NCBI GenBank assembly: GCA_023436305.1
Contig: JAEZJQ010000020.1
Span: 4,781 to 68,780, forward strand
Source: Bacillota bacterium
GTDB lineage: Bacteria > Bacillota > UBA4882 > UBA8346
Length of the DNA: 64,000 nucleotides
Direction: 5' to 3'
Under the pieces are notes generated by a model that had not been told where the DNA came from, did not search any database, and worked only from the letters and a program-made list of their open reading frames with translations. Position numbers and translations under genes: made by a program. Positions 52,404-62,555 of this stretch are shown here, piece after piece (the first letter of the stretch is position 1; each line of letters opens with the position of its first letter).

Positions 52404-52744
52404 GACGCCACCCGAGCGAAACAACCAATCCATTGAAGACACACTACACTTAAGCGTTACGGAACTTTCGGAAAACATTGTTTGGACGCTTCACCTCGTA
52501 TTATCATCTTTACCAGCGCAAGCAAGACTATCAAATCGCCTCCATACATGTTCTACGGACATGAGGAGAAATACACGAAGTGATTTTTATACGCACTCAG
52601 GCAAATGAAATTACTAAAAAAATTACACTTAATAATTGGTTAATATTTCAGCTAAAATTATATCGTTCAAAACGCGCCATGCTTTTGAGTCATGAACGTA
52701 CCTGCTTTAGGCCCATTTTCATAACTCGCCGAGGAGAGATAAAA
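52404..52744 (+). other. Intergenic region before the response regulator
   Basis: 341 bases. I see only a small CATGT...ACATG dyad near 52547-52563 and, at the end, GAGGAGAGA as ribosome site. No promoter stands out. Confidence 0.35.
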
Positions 52745-53452
52745 ATGGAAGTACCCGTTGATAATTCCCAATCCCAGATCCGTTTAATTATTGCCGATGA
52801 TATGTTGCCAATCCGGGAATATTTAAGCATGGTCTTAAGCCATGAACCGGATATGAAAGTGATTGATTCCGTCGGAACCGGCGCTGAAGCTGTTGAACGG
52901 GCAATCGTTTCCCATCCCAAAGTACTGTTGATGGATATTGAAATGGAGACTCCAAGAGCCGGTGTGGATGCAATCCGAGCTTTAGCTTCCAAAGATCCCA
53001 GCATTCATTGTGTAGTTTTGACACATTTTAGCGATGATGACACAGTATTCGCGGCTTTCGAAGCCGGCGCCGTCGATTATGTCCTGAAAGACTCCTCGGC
53101 CGCTGAAATTTTAGAGGCAGTGCGTGCTGCCGCCCAAAACATGTCCCCGCTGCGCCCGCGTATCGCCCGAATGATTCGTGAGGAATTTCGGGTATTGCGT
53201 TCGGAACGGGCCGCGCTGATATCCACCCTGAATATTGTCTACCAGTTAACCCCCAGTGAACTATGGTTATTGCGTTTATTGGCCGAAGGCAAAACCAAAA
53301 ACCAAATTGCCGGTATTAAACATATCGAACCATCCACAATCCGGACCCATATCGCCAATATCCTTAAAAAATTTGATGAAACATCGGTGAATGATGTGGT
53401 GGAACGTTTACGCCGGTTGGGGATTTTTGATATTTTTACATCAAATAATTGA
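52745..53452 (+). CDS. NarL/LuxR-type response regulator
   Basis: A 235-residue regulator. The receiver domain (residues 12-135) has the acidic pair Asp18-Asp19, phospho-acceptor Asp64 (VLLMDIEME), Thr in VVLTHF, and Lys in YVLKDSS. The C-terminal helix-turn-helix of LuxR type has LTPSELWLLRLLAEGKTKNQ and IEPSTIRTHIANILKKF. ATG 52745 follows GAGGAGAGA; the upstream open frame lacks domain sequence. It is the only regulator near the kinase at 45635 and the ABC importer between them, so pairing is inferred. Confidence 0.92.
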   Translation: MEVPVDNSQSQIRLIIADDMLPIREYLSMVLSHEPDMKVIDSVGTGAEAVERAIVSHPKVLLMDIEMETPRAGVDAIRALASKDPSIHCVVLTHFSDDDTVFAAFEAGAVDYVLKDSSAAEILEAVRAAAQNMSPLRPRIARMIREEFRVLRSERAALISTLNIVYQLTPSELWLLRLLAEGKTKNQIAGIKHIEPSTIRTHIANILKKFDETSVNDVVERLRRLGIFDIFTSNN

Positions 53453-53580
53453 TAAACATCCAAAAGTTATAAGTTACCAATCAAAGATCCTGAGTTTAAA
53501 GTAATTTGGTAAAATGTTACCTTAAATTCTATCCCGAATTTTGACTTTTAACTTTAAATATATAATTTATTTTTAAATGA

Positions 53581-53603
53581 AACTCCTTTAAGGGGTTTTT
53601 TTA
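53581..53603 (+). terminator. Terminator-like hairpin after the response regulator
   Basis: AACTCC pairs with GGGGTT (one G-T), followed by seven T residues. It marks the end of the sugar-uptake locus. The remaining gap to 53841 is very AT-rich with nothing recognisable. Confidence 0.5.
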
Positions 53604-53841
53604 TTATGAATGATTCACACAAAAGTCAAATATCATTTTATTGATTTTCCACATAATGTATCATATTGACCGTGGATAGTAGAATAAAACGGTTTTTTAT
53701 AGTTTTAATTTTATTTATGTTATTCGATGCTTACCGCAGGTAAAGCCGGTTTTGCGTAGAATTAGTTTACTTAAAAATAATACAGGGAAAAATTTATCCA
53801 TTGAAAAATTTTATGATTCTTTAAAACAGAGGCGATTTTAA

Positions 53842-54087
53842 GTGACTCGAATCCATCGAAGAACCCCAACCTTTACTATTAATGATTTATCGGAAATAAA
53901 TAATTTGATGCCAACAGATTCGCTAACATATAAAGAAGCTTTTAATATTGTCAAAGAATATGTTCAATTGGCATCGAATAAACCATACACGGATATTTCA
54001 ATATCATATGCATATCTGGATATATTAAGGGTTATCGAAAAAATTGAATCCAAAATTAAAAACGATCTCTCAAAAGGGGGCGAGTAA
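53842..54087 (+). CDS. Small protein upstream of the NRPS, unknown function
   Basis: An 81-residue predicted cytoplasmic helical protein (GTG start after AGAGGCG). It is acidic and Lys/Asn-rich, with no Cys and no signal peptide. I do not recognise a family, and it lacks the Trp and NPE signature of MbtH proteins. It ends one base before the NRPS ATG, so expression is coupled and a partner or accessory role to the synthetase is likely. Codon use is AT-rich like the rest of the cluster. Confidence 0.62.
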   Translation: MTRIHRRTPTFTINDLSEINNLMPTDSLTYKEAFNIVKEYVQLASNKPYTDISISYAYLDILRVIEKIESKIKNDLSKGGE

Positions 54088-54088
54088 C

Positions 54089-57000
54089 ATGAACAATACC
54101 TATCCTTTAACGTATTCTCAACGAATGATTTGGCTCACGGAAGAATCCATACCGGATACCAGTATTTCAAATAATGCCGGTACGGTAAGGTTTGTTCATA
54201 ATTTGGATTTTATAATCTTTGAGAAAGTCCTGAATCGGTTTATCGAAAATACCGAGTCCATTCGGTTAAGGATTAATCCCGGAGACAATAATGAACCCCG
54301 GCAATATATCGCAGAATATCAATTTTATGACTTGGATATTTTGGATTATAAAAATCGAAGCCTGAAGGAATTCTATCAATGGGAAAATGATATGACGCTT
54401 ATCCCTTTTAAATTATATGATGCAAACCTGTTCTACTTTGCATTAATCCAATTACCCGGGAATGAAATTGCTTTCTATTCTAAAGTACATCATATCATTA
54501 CTGATGGTTGGGCTATCGTTCTGATTGTTGATAAGATTTTAAAGGATTATTTCACTTTTATCAGTGGGATAAAAACCTGTTTGGAAGAAGAACCGTCGTA
54601 TATTGAGTACATTATGACAGAACAGGAATTTATACATTCGAAAAGATTTCTCGAAGGGAAGCAATTTTGGGAGGAAAGATATAAGACAATCCCGGATTTT
54701 ATTTATTTAAAACCCAGAAATACAAACAGCTATAATACTAAATCCAATCGAATCGGGTTTAGTATTTCTGTTGAGACCCGAAACCAAATCGAGAATTTAT
54801 GTTTAACCAATAAGACCTCCCCGTTTGTATTTTTTATGACGATCATTGCCATCTATTTTCGAAAAATTACCGATAAAAATGATTTATCCATCGGAACTTC
54901 CCTTTTAAACCGCCTAAACGCCAGAGAAAAAAATATTGTGGGAATGTTTGTCAATTTGGCGCCTTTCCGGTTCATGATTCATGATGATAACAGTTTTTTG
55001 GAATATATTCAAACAATTAATCATGAAGCCAAATTGATTATGAAACATCAAAGATATCCATATTCCTTGATTTTGGAAGACTTCCGGAAAAAACATAATA
55101 CGCAAGATAATTTGTTTGATATTTCCCTTACATTTCATAATGCGAAACGTTGTAAGGAAGACTACCTTGAAGAATCGAAAGGCCGCTGGCATAGTTGCGG
55201 CCACCAAAGCAACTCACTTTCAATCCATATTAGCGATCGTGAAAATAGCGGCGAATTTGTCTTTAATTGTAACTATTTAGTTGACCTATTCTCGGAAGAC
55301 GATATCCGACGGTTCTTTCATCAAATCATGAATTTGGTCCGGCATGTGCTTGAAAACCCATTACAATCAATCGCCAGACTGCAATTGATTTCCGATGAAG
55401 AAAAACAAGAATTGCTTACATTCTCCAATACCAGCCCTTATCCGGAGAAGCCCATCCATTGTTTATTTGAAGAACAGGCCGCCAAAACTCCGGATAATAT
55501 AGCGCTTGTATTCAGGGGTAAATGTTTGACCTATCGGGAACTTAATAAAAAGGCCAATCAATTGGCGAATGTTTTAACAAAGAGAGGGGTAGGGCCGAAT
55601 CATATAGTGGGGTTAATGGTAAAACCGTCTTTGGAAATGTTTGTCGGGATTTTCGGTATATTAAAAGCAGGCGGGGCTTATGTTCCGATTGACCCGGAAT
55701 ACCCGAATTCGAGAAAAAAATATATTATCCAAAACGGGAATATAAAACTGTTATTAACATCTAAAAAAGCCAACCTCGATGTAGAGCTAATCGATTTAAA
55801 GGATGTTAGCTTACTTCAAAAAGAAGATCAAAACTTGGAAAACCGAAATGAATTGTCTGATTTGATTTATGTTATTTATACTTCAGGGACCACGGGCAAT
55901 CCTAATGGAGTGATGATAAGCCACAGGAGTGTCGCCAATTATGTTTATTGGAGAATAAAAACTTATCAATTAACGGATAATGACGTGACCCTTCAGTTGT
56001 TGCCGTTTATTTTTGATGGTTTTGCTTCAAATATATATGCGTGTCTTTTATCCGGCGGGAAATTGATTCTGGGAGACGGTATCTTCAACGCGCATCATTT
56101 GGTTTTCGAGTATCAAGTAACCAATATGAGCCTGGTCCCTTCCATATATAAGGAGATACTGCAAAAAGCAACACCGGAATCGTTTCAATCATTAAGTTTT
56201 GTCGTACTGGGCGGTGAAAAAGCCGATCCTGAATTAGCCGGCTTAAGCCAATCAATAAACTCCAAGTTAACGTTAATCAATGAGTACGGTCCCACCGAAA
56301 ATACCATTGCAACCACCGCGTTTGTCGGGATGGATCAAGAAACATTATCAATCATTGGTACGCCGGTATCAAACCAACAAGTTTATATCATGGATAAACA
56401 CCACAATTTATTGCCGGCTGGTATGCCCGGAGAACTCTGTGTATCCGGAGATGGTCTGGCCAGAGGATATCTTAATAATCAGGAGACCACCGCAAGAAAA
56501 TTTGTTCGCAATCCGTTTGAACCAACGAAAAAATTATATTGCACCGGTGATATTGCCAAAAGGCACCCGGATGGCAATATTGAGTTTATCGGAAGAATTG
56601 ATCACCAGGTAAAGGTAAGAGGCCATCGAATTGAATTGTATGAGATTAAAGAAAAGCTTATGAAACATAAGTCGATTCAATTGGCAATCATTGTGGCAAA
56701 TGATCAACAAAATTTATGCGCATACTATACCGTCAAGGAAGCAGTAAAAGTATCCGAATTGCGAAGATATTTGGCGGACGAACTGCCCAATTACATGATC
56801 CCGCAATACTTTAAAGAAATGGATAAGATACCTTTTTTACCAAGTGGGAAAGTTGACTTTACAGCGTTGCCAAGTATCGAGAGAAACCAAAGCAGTTATG
56901 AACCGCCCAATAATGAAATTGAAGAAGCGCTTGTAAAAATATGGGAGGAAATACTGGGCTTAGAAGGAATCGGGATTAACGATGATTTTTTTGAGTTGGG

Positions 57001-58336
57001 AGGTGACTCGATTGCAATATTAAAAATATTGGCAGGGATATTTAACCGCAATTGGAATTTAAAAATCCAGGATTTTTATCAGTTGCATACTATAAAAGAT
57101 CTGGCGGAACATATCTTAAAGCGGGAGATAAATGATGATTCAATAACTGAAACAGACGTGGCGATTGAACGGAATAATTCAAGGATATTTCTAGAGGAAA
57201 AACAGATCAGTTGTTTTGGACAAAGATTGGTCGGAAATGTACTATTAACGGGGGCAACCGGTTTTCTGGGGATGCATATACTATTAGAATTATTAAGTTG
57301 TAATGATATTAATGTATTTATTTTAGTCCGCGGTTCGGATGCCAAATCCCGTTTATATGAATTGATTAATTTTTATTTTCCTCAAGTTAACTATGATATT
57401 TATAAACAAAGAGTGGTTGTTGTAAATGGCGATATTACTCAAGAATACTTTGGGCTTACAAAATCGAATTATGATGGATTGAGTAAAAAAATTGATACTG
57501 TTGTTCATGCGGCGGCCATGGTCAAGCATTTCGGTGAATATCAAGAATTTTTTAAAGTAAATATTGGTGGAATCCAAAATATTATTGAATTTAGCCGAGA
57601 GAAATATTTGGTCTACATATCCACTACCAGCGTTTCCGGTGATTTTATCAAACAAAAATTTAAAGACCACTTCTTCAATGAAAATAGTTTAGAAATCGGC
57701 CAAAAATTTCATGGGAATTATTATGTCCAAACTAAATTTGAAGCGGAGAAGATTATTTCCAAGCAACTTAAAAATGGACTTGATGGTATAATTATTCGGA
57801 TTGGCAATCTGACGGGGAGATTTTCGGATGGAGTGTTTCAAAGGAATATTACGCAAAATAAATTTCATGGGGTTTTAAAATCAATTCTTGGGCTTTCATT
57901 AATACCGGAATCGATTGCTCAGATGAAAATTGAATTTTCTCCGGTTGACTTAACCAGCAAGGGCATTGTAAAACTATTGTTGATGAGAAATAACAGCGGC
58001 CAAACATTTCATTTATTTAATCATAATTATATTGAACTAAAAGCATTAATAAGGATGATTAATGAAATGGGGTACAGAATTACCGTTTGTGATGACTTCA
58101 CATTTCATAATTGCTTAAAAGAAATCGCCCGGGATAAAAACAGACATGATATCCTGTATGGAATAGTTAATGATTTTGAAAATGGCAGACTAAATTATTC
58201 GTCTTCAATAATTATTGATTCCACATATTCAATTGAGATTCTTAATCATTTAGGTTTTATATGGCCTCAGATTGAGTTTTCATATATCCGGAAAATAATT
58301 AGCCATATGAAAATCGTTGAATATATAAACGTTTAA
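54089..58336 (+). CDS. Single-module NRPS: condensation-adenylation-carrier-reductase
   Basis: A 1415-residue synthetase. Domains: condensation (about 1-440, HHIITDG near 134), adenylation (about 460-930, YTSGTTGNPNGVMIS near 593, NEYGPTENT near 731, YCTGDIAKRHPDGN near 820, catalytic Lys in LPSGKVD near 918), carrier (GGDSIAI, phosphopantetheine Ser974), and thioester reductase (LLTGATGFLG near 1053, YVQTKFEAEK with the Tyr/Lys pair near 1210). The reductase releases the product as an aldehyde or alcohol. With one module and an upstream condensation domain the likely product is an N-acyl amino aldehyde. ATG 54089 follows AAAAGGGGG. No phosphopantetheinyl transferase is nearby. Confidence 0.93.
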   Translation: MNNTYPLTYSQRMIWLTEESIPDTSISNNAGTVRFVHNLDFIIFEKVLNRFIENTESIRLRINPGDNNEPRQYIAEYQFYDLDILDYKNRSLKEFYQWENDMTLIPFKLYDANLFYFALIQLPGNEIAFYSKVHHIITDGWAIVLIVDKILKDYFTFISGIKTCLEEEPSYIEYIMTEQEFIHSKRFLEGKQFWEERYKTIPDFIYLKPRNTNSYNTKSNRIGFSISVETRNQIENLCLTNKTSPFVFFMTIIAIYFRKITDKNDLSIGTSLLNRLNAREKNIVGMFVNLAPFRFMIHDDNSFLEYIQTINHEAKLIMKHQRYPYSLILEDFRKKHNTQDNLFDISLTFHNAKRCKEDYLEESKGRWHSCGHQSNSLSIHISDRENSGEFVFNCNYLVDLFSEDDIRRFFHQIMNLVRHVLENPLQSIARLQLISDEEKQELLTFSNTSPYPEKPIHCLFEEQAAKTPDNIALVFRGKCLTYRELNKKANQLANVLTKRGVGPNHIVGLMVKPSLEMFVGIFGILKAGGAYVPIDPEYPNSRKKYIIQNGNIKLLLTSKKANLDVELIDLKDVSLLQKEDQNLENRNELSDLIYVIYTSGTTGNPNGVMISHRSVANYVYWRIKTYQLTDNDVTLQLLPFIFDGFASNIYACLLSGGKLILGDGIFNAHHLVFEYQVTNMSLVPSIYKEILQKATPESFQSLSFVVLGGEKADPELAGLSQSINSKLTLINEYGPTENTIATTAFVGMDQETLSIIGTPVSNQQVYIMDKHHNLLPAGMPGELCVSGDGLARGYLNNQETTARKFVRNPFEPTKKLYCTGDIAKRHPDGNIEFIGRIDHQVKVRGHRIELYEIKEKLMKHKSIQLAIIVANDQQNLCAYYTVKEAVKVSELRRYLADELPNYMIPQYFKEMDKIPFLPSGKVDFTALPSIERNQSSYEPPNNEIEEALVKIWEEILGLEGIGINDDFFELGGDSIAILKILAGIFNRNWNLKIQDFYQLHTIKDLAEHILKREINDDSITETDVAIERNNSRIFLEEKQISCFGQRLVGNVLLTGATGFLGMHILLELLSCNDINVFILVRGSDAKSRLYELINFYFPQVNYDIYKQRVVVVNGDITQEYFGLTKSNYDGLSKKIDTVVHAAAMVKHFGEYQEFFKVNIGGIQNIIEFSREKYLVYISTTSVSGDFIKQKFKDHFFNENSLEIGQKFHGNYYVQTKFEAEKIISKQLKNGLDGIIIRIGNLTGRFSDGVFQRNITQNKFHGVLKSILGLSLIPESIAQMKIEFSPVDLTSKGIVKLLLMRNNSGQTFHLFNHNYIELKALIRMINEMGYRITVCDDFTFHNCLKEIARDKNRHDILYGIVNDFENGRLNYSSSIIIDSTYSIEILNHLGFIWPQIEFSYIRKIISHMKIVEYINV

Positions 58337-58362
58337 AGAAAATATAGAAAAGTGAAGTGATA

Positions 58363-60399
58363 ATGATGAAAAATTATCAGAAAAGGAAACGCAACCTGAA
58401 AGTTTTTGTATACTACAATTTAATTTTAGTTATCATGGGTATTGTTCTATATTTTATAATACCGAACATTTTGAATTATCCTCCGGGGTCGATTAATACA
58501 AAATTTGACAAGGAATACTCCGGAATTACATATAATCAACAGTTTATTCTCCTCATCTCAATGACCACATTATTGACTTATGTGTTTTTACGATTGGTTT
58601 ATCGGAAAATATATAAATGGGAAAGTGTCGAAAAAGTTTTTGAAGCAAAAGATCTTGATAAGATTAGAGAAATTCGCCGGATAATTCTTAATGTTCCCTA
58701 TCTCATTTATTTTTTTCAGGGATTTTTTCCGGTTTTCTTGATTATTATCATGCGTTCAACATTTTCTTTTTTTACTGGGTCGGATATAAAGATAATACTT
58801 ATCTTGTTTACTTACGTATTATTATGGGCTGTTATTTCATATACTCTTAGCCGAGGGTATTTCCGGGAATTATTACGTAAAATCCAATTGGAAAACTATG
58901 ATGATGAGAAGATATTTAAAATAACTTTAAAGGCCAAAGCTTTTTTACAGATCATTCCTTTGTTTGTGATAGCAATTCTTTTTACGGCATTGGTTGGCTA
59001 TACACAGATTACCAAAGAAAGAGGTAATTTAATCTTTCGTAATTACTTACGCCAATTAAATAAAATCGGGAATAGCACTACTGTTTATACCGGGTCACAA
59101 ATAAAGGATTTTTTTTCCAAGATTGAACTTGAGCAAAAAAACGATGTTAAATTTTTAATCGCTCCGAATGGAAAAATCAAGACATCCCCCCAAACTTCGT
59201 TAAGTAAATTTTTTATCAAATATACCAAGGAGATTGCATTTCAATATCAAGGCCATACTTACGCCGAATATGGTTCCGATGACCAAGGCGCTGTTAAAAA
59301 AATAAAAGGCAAGAATGGGGATTGGATTATCGGTATTAAATATAATGCTGCATCATCTGGAATACTTATTTCATTTGTTATAACATTGGTTGCGTTATTA
59401 TCGGTAGCAATTTTTGTATTATATTTTTACGCCAAAACACTTTCTGATGATATAAAAACAATTGCATCAAATCTTTCTGAGATTGCCGAAATGGAAGATC
59501 ATCGGTTTGAGGAAAAAATCGCGGTTATTTCAAATGATGAAATCGGTGAATTGGAAGCAGCGTTTAATAAGATTCTGGAACGTGTAAAACAACATATTGA
59601 GACGATTAAGAAAGATCAAGTTATGCTGATGGAAAGAGAACGGCTGGTCTCTTTGGGCCAAATGATAGGCGGCATTGCCCATAATTTCCGATCGCCGATT
59701 ATGTCAATCGCCGGTTATATCGAAGATTTAAAAGATTTAGTCGCTGAATTAAAAGAATCATTGGATAATCCATGTGTTATGAAAGAAGACTATATGGAAA
59801 TGGCAGATGACATGTTAAAAGACTTGACCGATATGAAACCATACTGTTCGTATATGTCGGATTTATTATCCGCCGTTCGGGGGCAAGCGGTTCAGTTGAA
59901 TGCGTCAACCCATTATAGTTTCAGTGTCGAAGAGGTGGTTTCCCGGATTGAGTTACTTGTCAATTTTGAACTTAAGAAATATAATTGTAAAATGAACATC
60001 GAACTCAATGCCGATCCGCAAATCAGAATTAACGGCGAAGTCAGCAATTTGGTTCAAGTCCTGAATAATATAATTTATAACGCGATGCAGTCATACCCTG
60101 AAAAAGAAGGTGGAATGATTGATTTTAAAATTGAATGCCGTAATGAACGTTTGCTGTTATCCATCAAAGATTACGGGAAGGGAATACCGTTCAATATCCA
60201 AAATAAATTATTTAATCAAATGGTTACCACGAAGGGGACCAAAGGAACCGGACTGGGTTTATACATGTCATATTTGACAATTAAAGGTCGTTTTTGCGGG
60301 GATATATATTTTGAATCAAAAGAACATGAAGGGACAACATTTTATATCTCGATTCCATATCAGGAAAAGTCCAAAAATGATGAAGGAAAAAAAGCTTGA
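58363..60399 (+). CDS. Sensor histidine kinase 1 of the NRPS cluster
   Basis: A kinase of about 678 residues. Five membrane helices lie in the first 213 residues, then an extracytoplasmic segment (about 214-325), a sixth helix (326-350), HAMP, a coiled coil, and the kinase core: GIAHNFRSPIMSIAG (His about 439), N box NIIYNAM, KDYGKGIP, and TKGTGLGLYMSY. The N-terminal membrane region is not one I recognise. It begins 26 bases after the NRPS and is followed by a paralogue, so the two probably arose by tandem duplication. The start may be ATG 58363 or 58366; the ribosome site is weak. Confidence 0.88.
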   Translation: MMKNYQKRKRNLKVFVYYNLILVIMGIVLYFIIPNILNYPPGSINTKFDKEYSGITYNQQFILLISMTTLLTYVFLRLVYRKIYKWESVEKVFEAKDLDKIREIRRIILNVPYLIYFFQGFFPVFLIIIMRSTFSFFTGSDIKIILILFTYVLLWAVISYTLSRGYFRELLRKIQLENYDDEKIFKITLKAKAFLQIIPLFVIAILFTALVGYTQITKERGNLIFRNYLRQLNKIGNSTTVYTGSQIKDFFSKIELEQKNDVKFLIAPNGKIKTSPQTSLSKFFIKYTKEIAFQYQGHTYAEYGSDDQGAVKKIKGKNGDWIIGIKYNAASSGILISFVITLVALLSVAIFVLYFYAKTLSDDIKTIASNLSEIAEMEDHRFEEKIAVISNDEIGELEAAFNKILERVKQHIETIKKDQVMLMERERLVSLGQMIGGIAHNFRSPIMSIAGYIEDLKDLVAELKESLDNPCVMKEDYMEMADDMLKDLTDMKPYCSYMSDLLSAVRGQAVQLNASTHYSFSVEEVVSRIELLVNFELKKYNCKMNIELNADPQIRINGEVSNLVQVLNNIIYNAMQSYPEKEGGMIDFKIECRNERLLLSIKDYGKGIPFNIQNKLFNQMVTTKGTKGTGLGLYMSYLTIKGRFCGDIYFESKEHEGTTFYISIPYQEKSKNDEGKKA

Positions 60400-60412
60400 A
60401 AAGGAGTTTTGT

Positions 60413-62497
60413 GTGAATTATTTAAACTATCATCAATCGAAGACTATCCTAAAATTAGATGCAATATGGAGTGGATTTATAGAGAGACATAGTATCCTGG
60501 CAATTATTTTGACCTATAATGTTGTTATAATTATTGGAGGGGTATTATTTTATTTTCTGTTTCCGGTTCTTTTAAATTACCCTCCCAGCTTTTCCGAAAT
60601 TGCCAATAAATATTCGCTTAGCTATTTGATGCAATTCTCTTTAATAGTTTTTGCCGCTTTATTAGTGGGTTCAATTTTTTATTTCATTGTATTGAAGGGG
60701 ATTGATAAGCGGAAGAATGTTGATAATAATAGTACTGAAGTAACTGAAAATCAAGCGATTCGGCGAAAATGCCTTAATCTTCCGTATATTATTTGCATAG
60801 CCCAAATTATAATTCCGATACTCTTTTTTTTAATAGTTTTTCCTTTCGTTGCAACTTTAGATGTTTTATCGGCCATTTTTATATTAAAAATAATTATAAT
60901 GATTTTTTCAATGATGTCTTTAACTTCGATTATCTCATTGATCTTTTCTCGAAAATTATTCATAAAAATTCTATTAAAAACAGATGCGAGGTTAAAATTA
61001 GAGGGAATAAGAATAAAACTGCAAAATAAAATATTCCTTCAAATAGTACCAATGATTGTTGCATCAATTCTGGTTACATCATTGATCGGCTATTCCAGAT
61101 TAATCGAAGAAAAAGGAAATTTACTATATCGATTATATAAAGTGCAATTAGTCGATGTTTTAAAAAAAACACAGGCTTTATTTGATGAGGATCAGATAAA
61201 ACGCTTACTTAGTAAAGTTAAATTGGAAAATAATAATGAGTTCACTTTCATTGTCACACCGGAGAAACAAATTATTACATCAAATGGAATACCATTAAAT
61301 AAGATTTTTACAATATATTTGTTTGATTATTTTACAAAGTATAATGGACATATATATGATGCAACAGGCGAAACACAAGGGGCGGCCATCAAGCTTAAAG
61401 GAATTGATGGAGAATATATCGTCGGGATAAAATATGAAGTGGTCTCAAGTAAAGCGGCCTTATATTTTTTAGTAGGCTTTATTGCGTTATTTATTATTAA
61501 CATTCTCATTTTATCTTACTTTTCCAAATCTATTGCCAGTGATATCTCCCTTGTTGCCGATAATCTTTCTGAAATCGCCGAAGGTACCGATGTCAACCTT
61601 GAAAAAAGAATCCCGGTCACTTCCAATGATGAAATTGGAAATCTGGTGATTGCATTTAATAAGATTCAAGATCGTGAAAAACAACATATCAAACAAGTAA
61701 AGGAAAATCAGCAAATCCTGCTTGAACGGGAAAGGCTGGCGACTCTGGGCCAAATGTTTGTGGGGATTACCCATAATCTCCGGTCACCGATTATGTCGAT
61801 TGCCGGTGGACTGGAGGCTTTGAAAGAGTTAATTAAAGAATACGAGGAATCTATCGATAATGATAATGTTACTAAAGCGGATCACCATGAAATCGCCAGG
61901 GAAATGAATGAATGGTTTGAATCAACGAAGCCATATTGTATATTTATGTCGGATTTAATTTCGGCTGTACGGGAACAGGTGATTCCATTAAATACTTCCA
62001 TACTACATAGTGATTTTACTATAGAGGAACTGGTGAAGCGGATTGAATTACTCTTAAAGTATGAGCTAAAGAAGAATCATTGTATTATGGAAACAGATAT
62101 CCAGGTTGATTTCCATACGACGATTTCCGGTGAGGTTAATAATTTGGTTCAAGTATGCAATAACTTAATCATGAATGCGATTCAAGCCTATGATGGCAAT
62201 GGGGGAAAGATTGAGTTCCGGATTGCAAAACAGGAGAATCGGCTGCTATTGATAATTAAAGATTACGGTAAAGGAATGCCGTCCGACATTCAAAATAAAA
62301 TATTCCATCAAATCATTACCACGAAAGGGGTCAAACGGACCGGCCTGGGCTTGTACATGTCATATTTGGCGATTAAGGGGTGTTTTCGTGGTGATTTGTA
62401 TTTTGAGTCAAAAGAAAATGAAGGCACTACTTTTTATATTTCCGTTCCCTATCAAACGGAAATAGTTGAAGATGATGGGGAAATCAAGGTTTTGTAA
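60413..62497 (+). CDS. Sensor histidine kinase 2 of the NRPS cluster, paralogue of kinase 1
   Basis: A kinase of about 694 residues with the same layout as kinase 1: membrane helices early on with the shared motif LNYPP, an extracytoplasmic loop, HAMP, and a kinase core GITHNLRSPIMSIAGG (His about 454), CNNLIMNAIQAY, KDYGKGMP and TGLGLYMSY. GTG 60413 is chosen for AAGGAG upstream, just after the first kinase stop; ATG codons at 60377 and 60380 overlap kinase 1. The pair could sense two ligands or form a heterodimer. They share one response regulator. Confidence 0.88.
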   Translation: MNYLNYHQSKTILKLDAIWSGFIERHSILAIILTYNVVIIIGGVLFYFLFPVLLNYPPSFSEIANKYSLSYLMQFSLIVFAALLVGSIFYFIVLKGIDKRKNVDNNSTEVTENQAIRRKCLNLPYIICIAQIIIPILFFLIVFPFVATLDVLSAIFILKIIIMIFSMMSLTSIISLIFSRKLFIKILLKTDARLKLEGIRIKLQNKIFLQIVPMIVASILVTSLIGYSRLIEEKGNLLYRLYKVQLVDVLKKTQALFDEDQIKRLLSKVKLENNNEFTFIVTPEKQIITSNGIPLNKIFTIYLFDYFTKYNGHIYDATGETQGAAIKLKGIDGEYIVGIKYEVVSSKAALYFLVGFIALFIINILILSYFSKSIASDISLVADNLSEIAEGTDVNLEKRIPVTSNDEIGNLVIAFNKIQDREKQHIKQVKENQQILLERERLATLGQMFVGITHNLRSPIMSIAGGLEALKELIKEYEESIDNDNVTKADHHEIAREMNEWFESTKPYCIFMSDLISAVREQVIPLNTSILHSDFTIEELVKRIELLLKYELKKNHCIMETDIQVDFHTTISGEVNNLVQVCNNLIMNAIQAYDGNGGKIEFRIAKQENRLLLIIKDYGKGMPSDIQNKIFHQIITTKGVKRTGLGLYMSYLAIKGCFRGDLYFESKENEGTTFYISVPYQTEIVEDDGEIKVL

Positions 62498-62555
62498 GTT
62501 AAGTTATTCTTCTTACAATTACTTTTTAAAATTTAAATTGAAACAGAGGCTTCGA

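Noticed and set aside
54044..54088. Earlier ATG for the NRPS
   Set aside because: It lies inside the 81-codon gene without a ribosome site and adds residues not typical of condensation domains.
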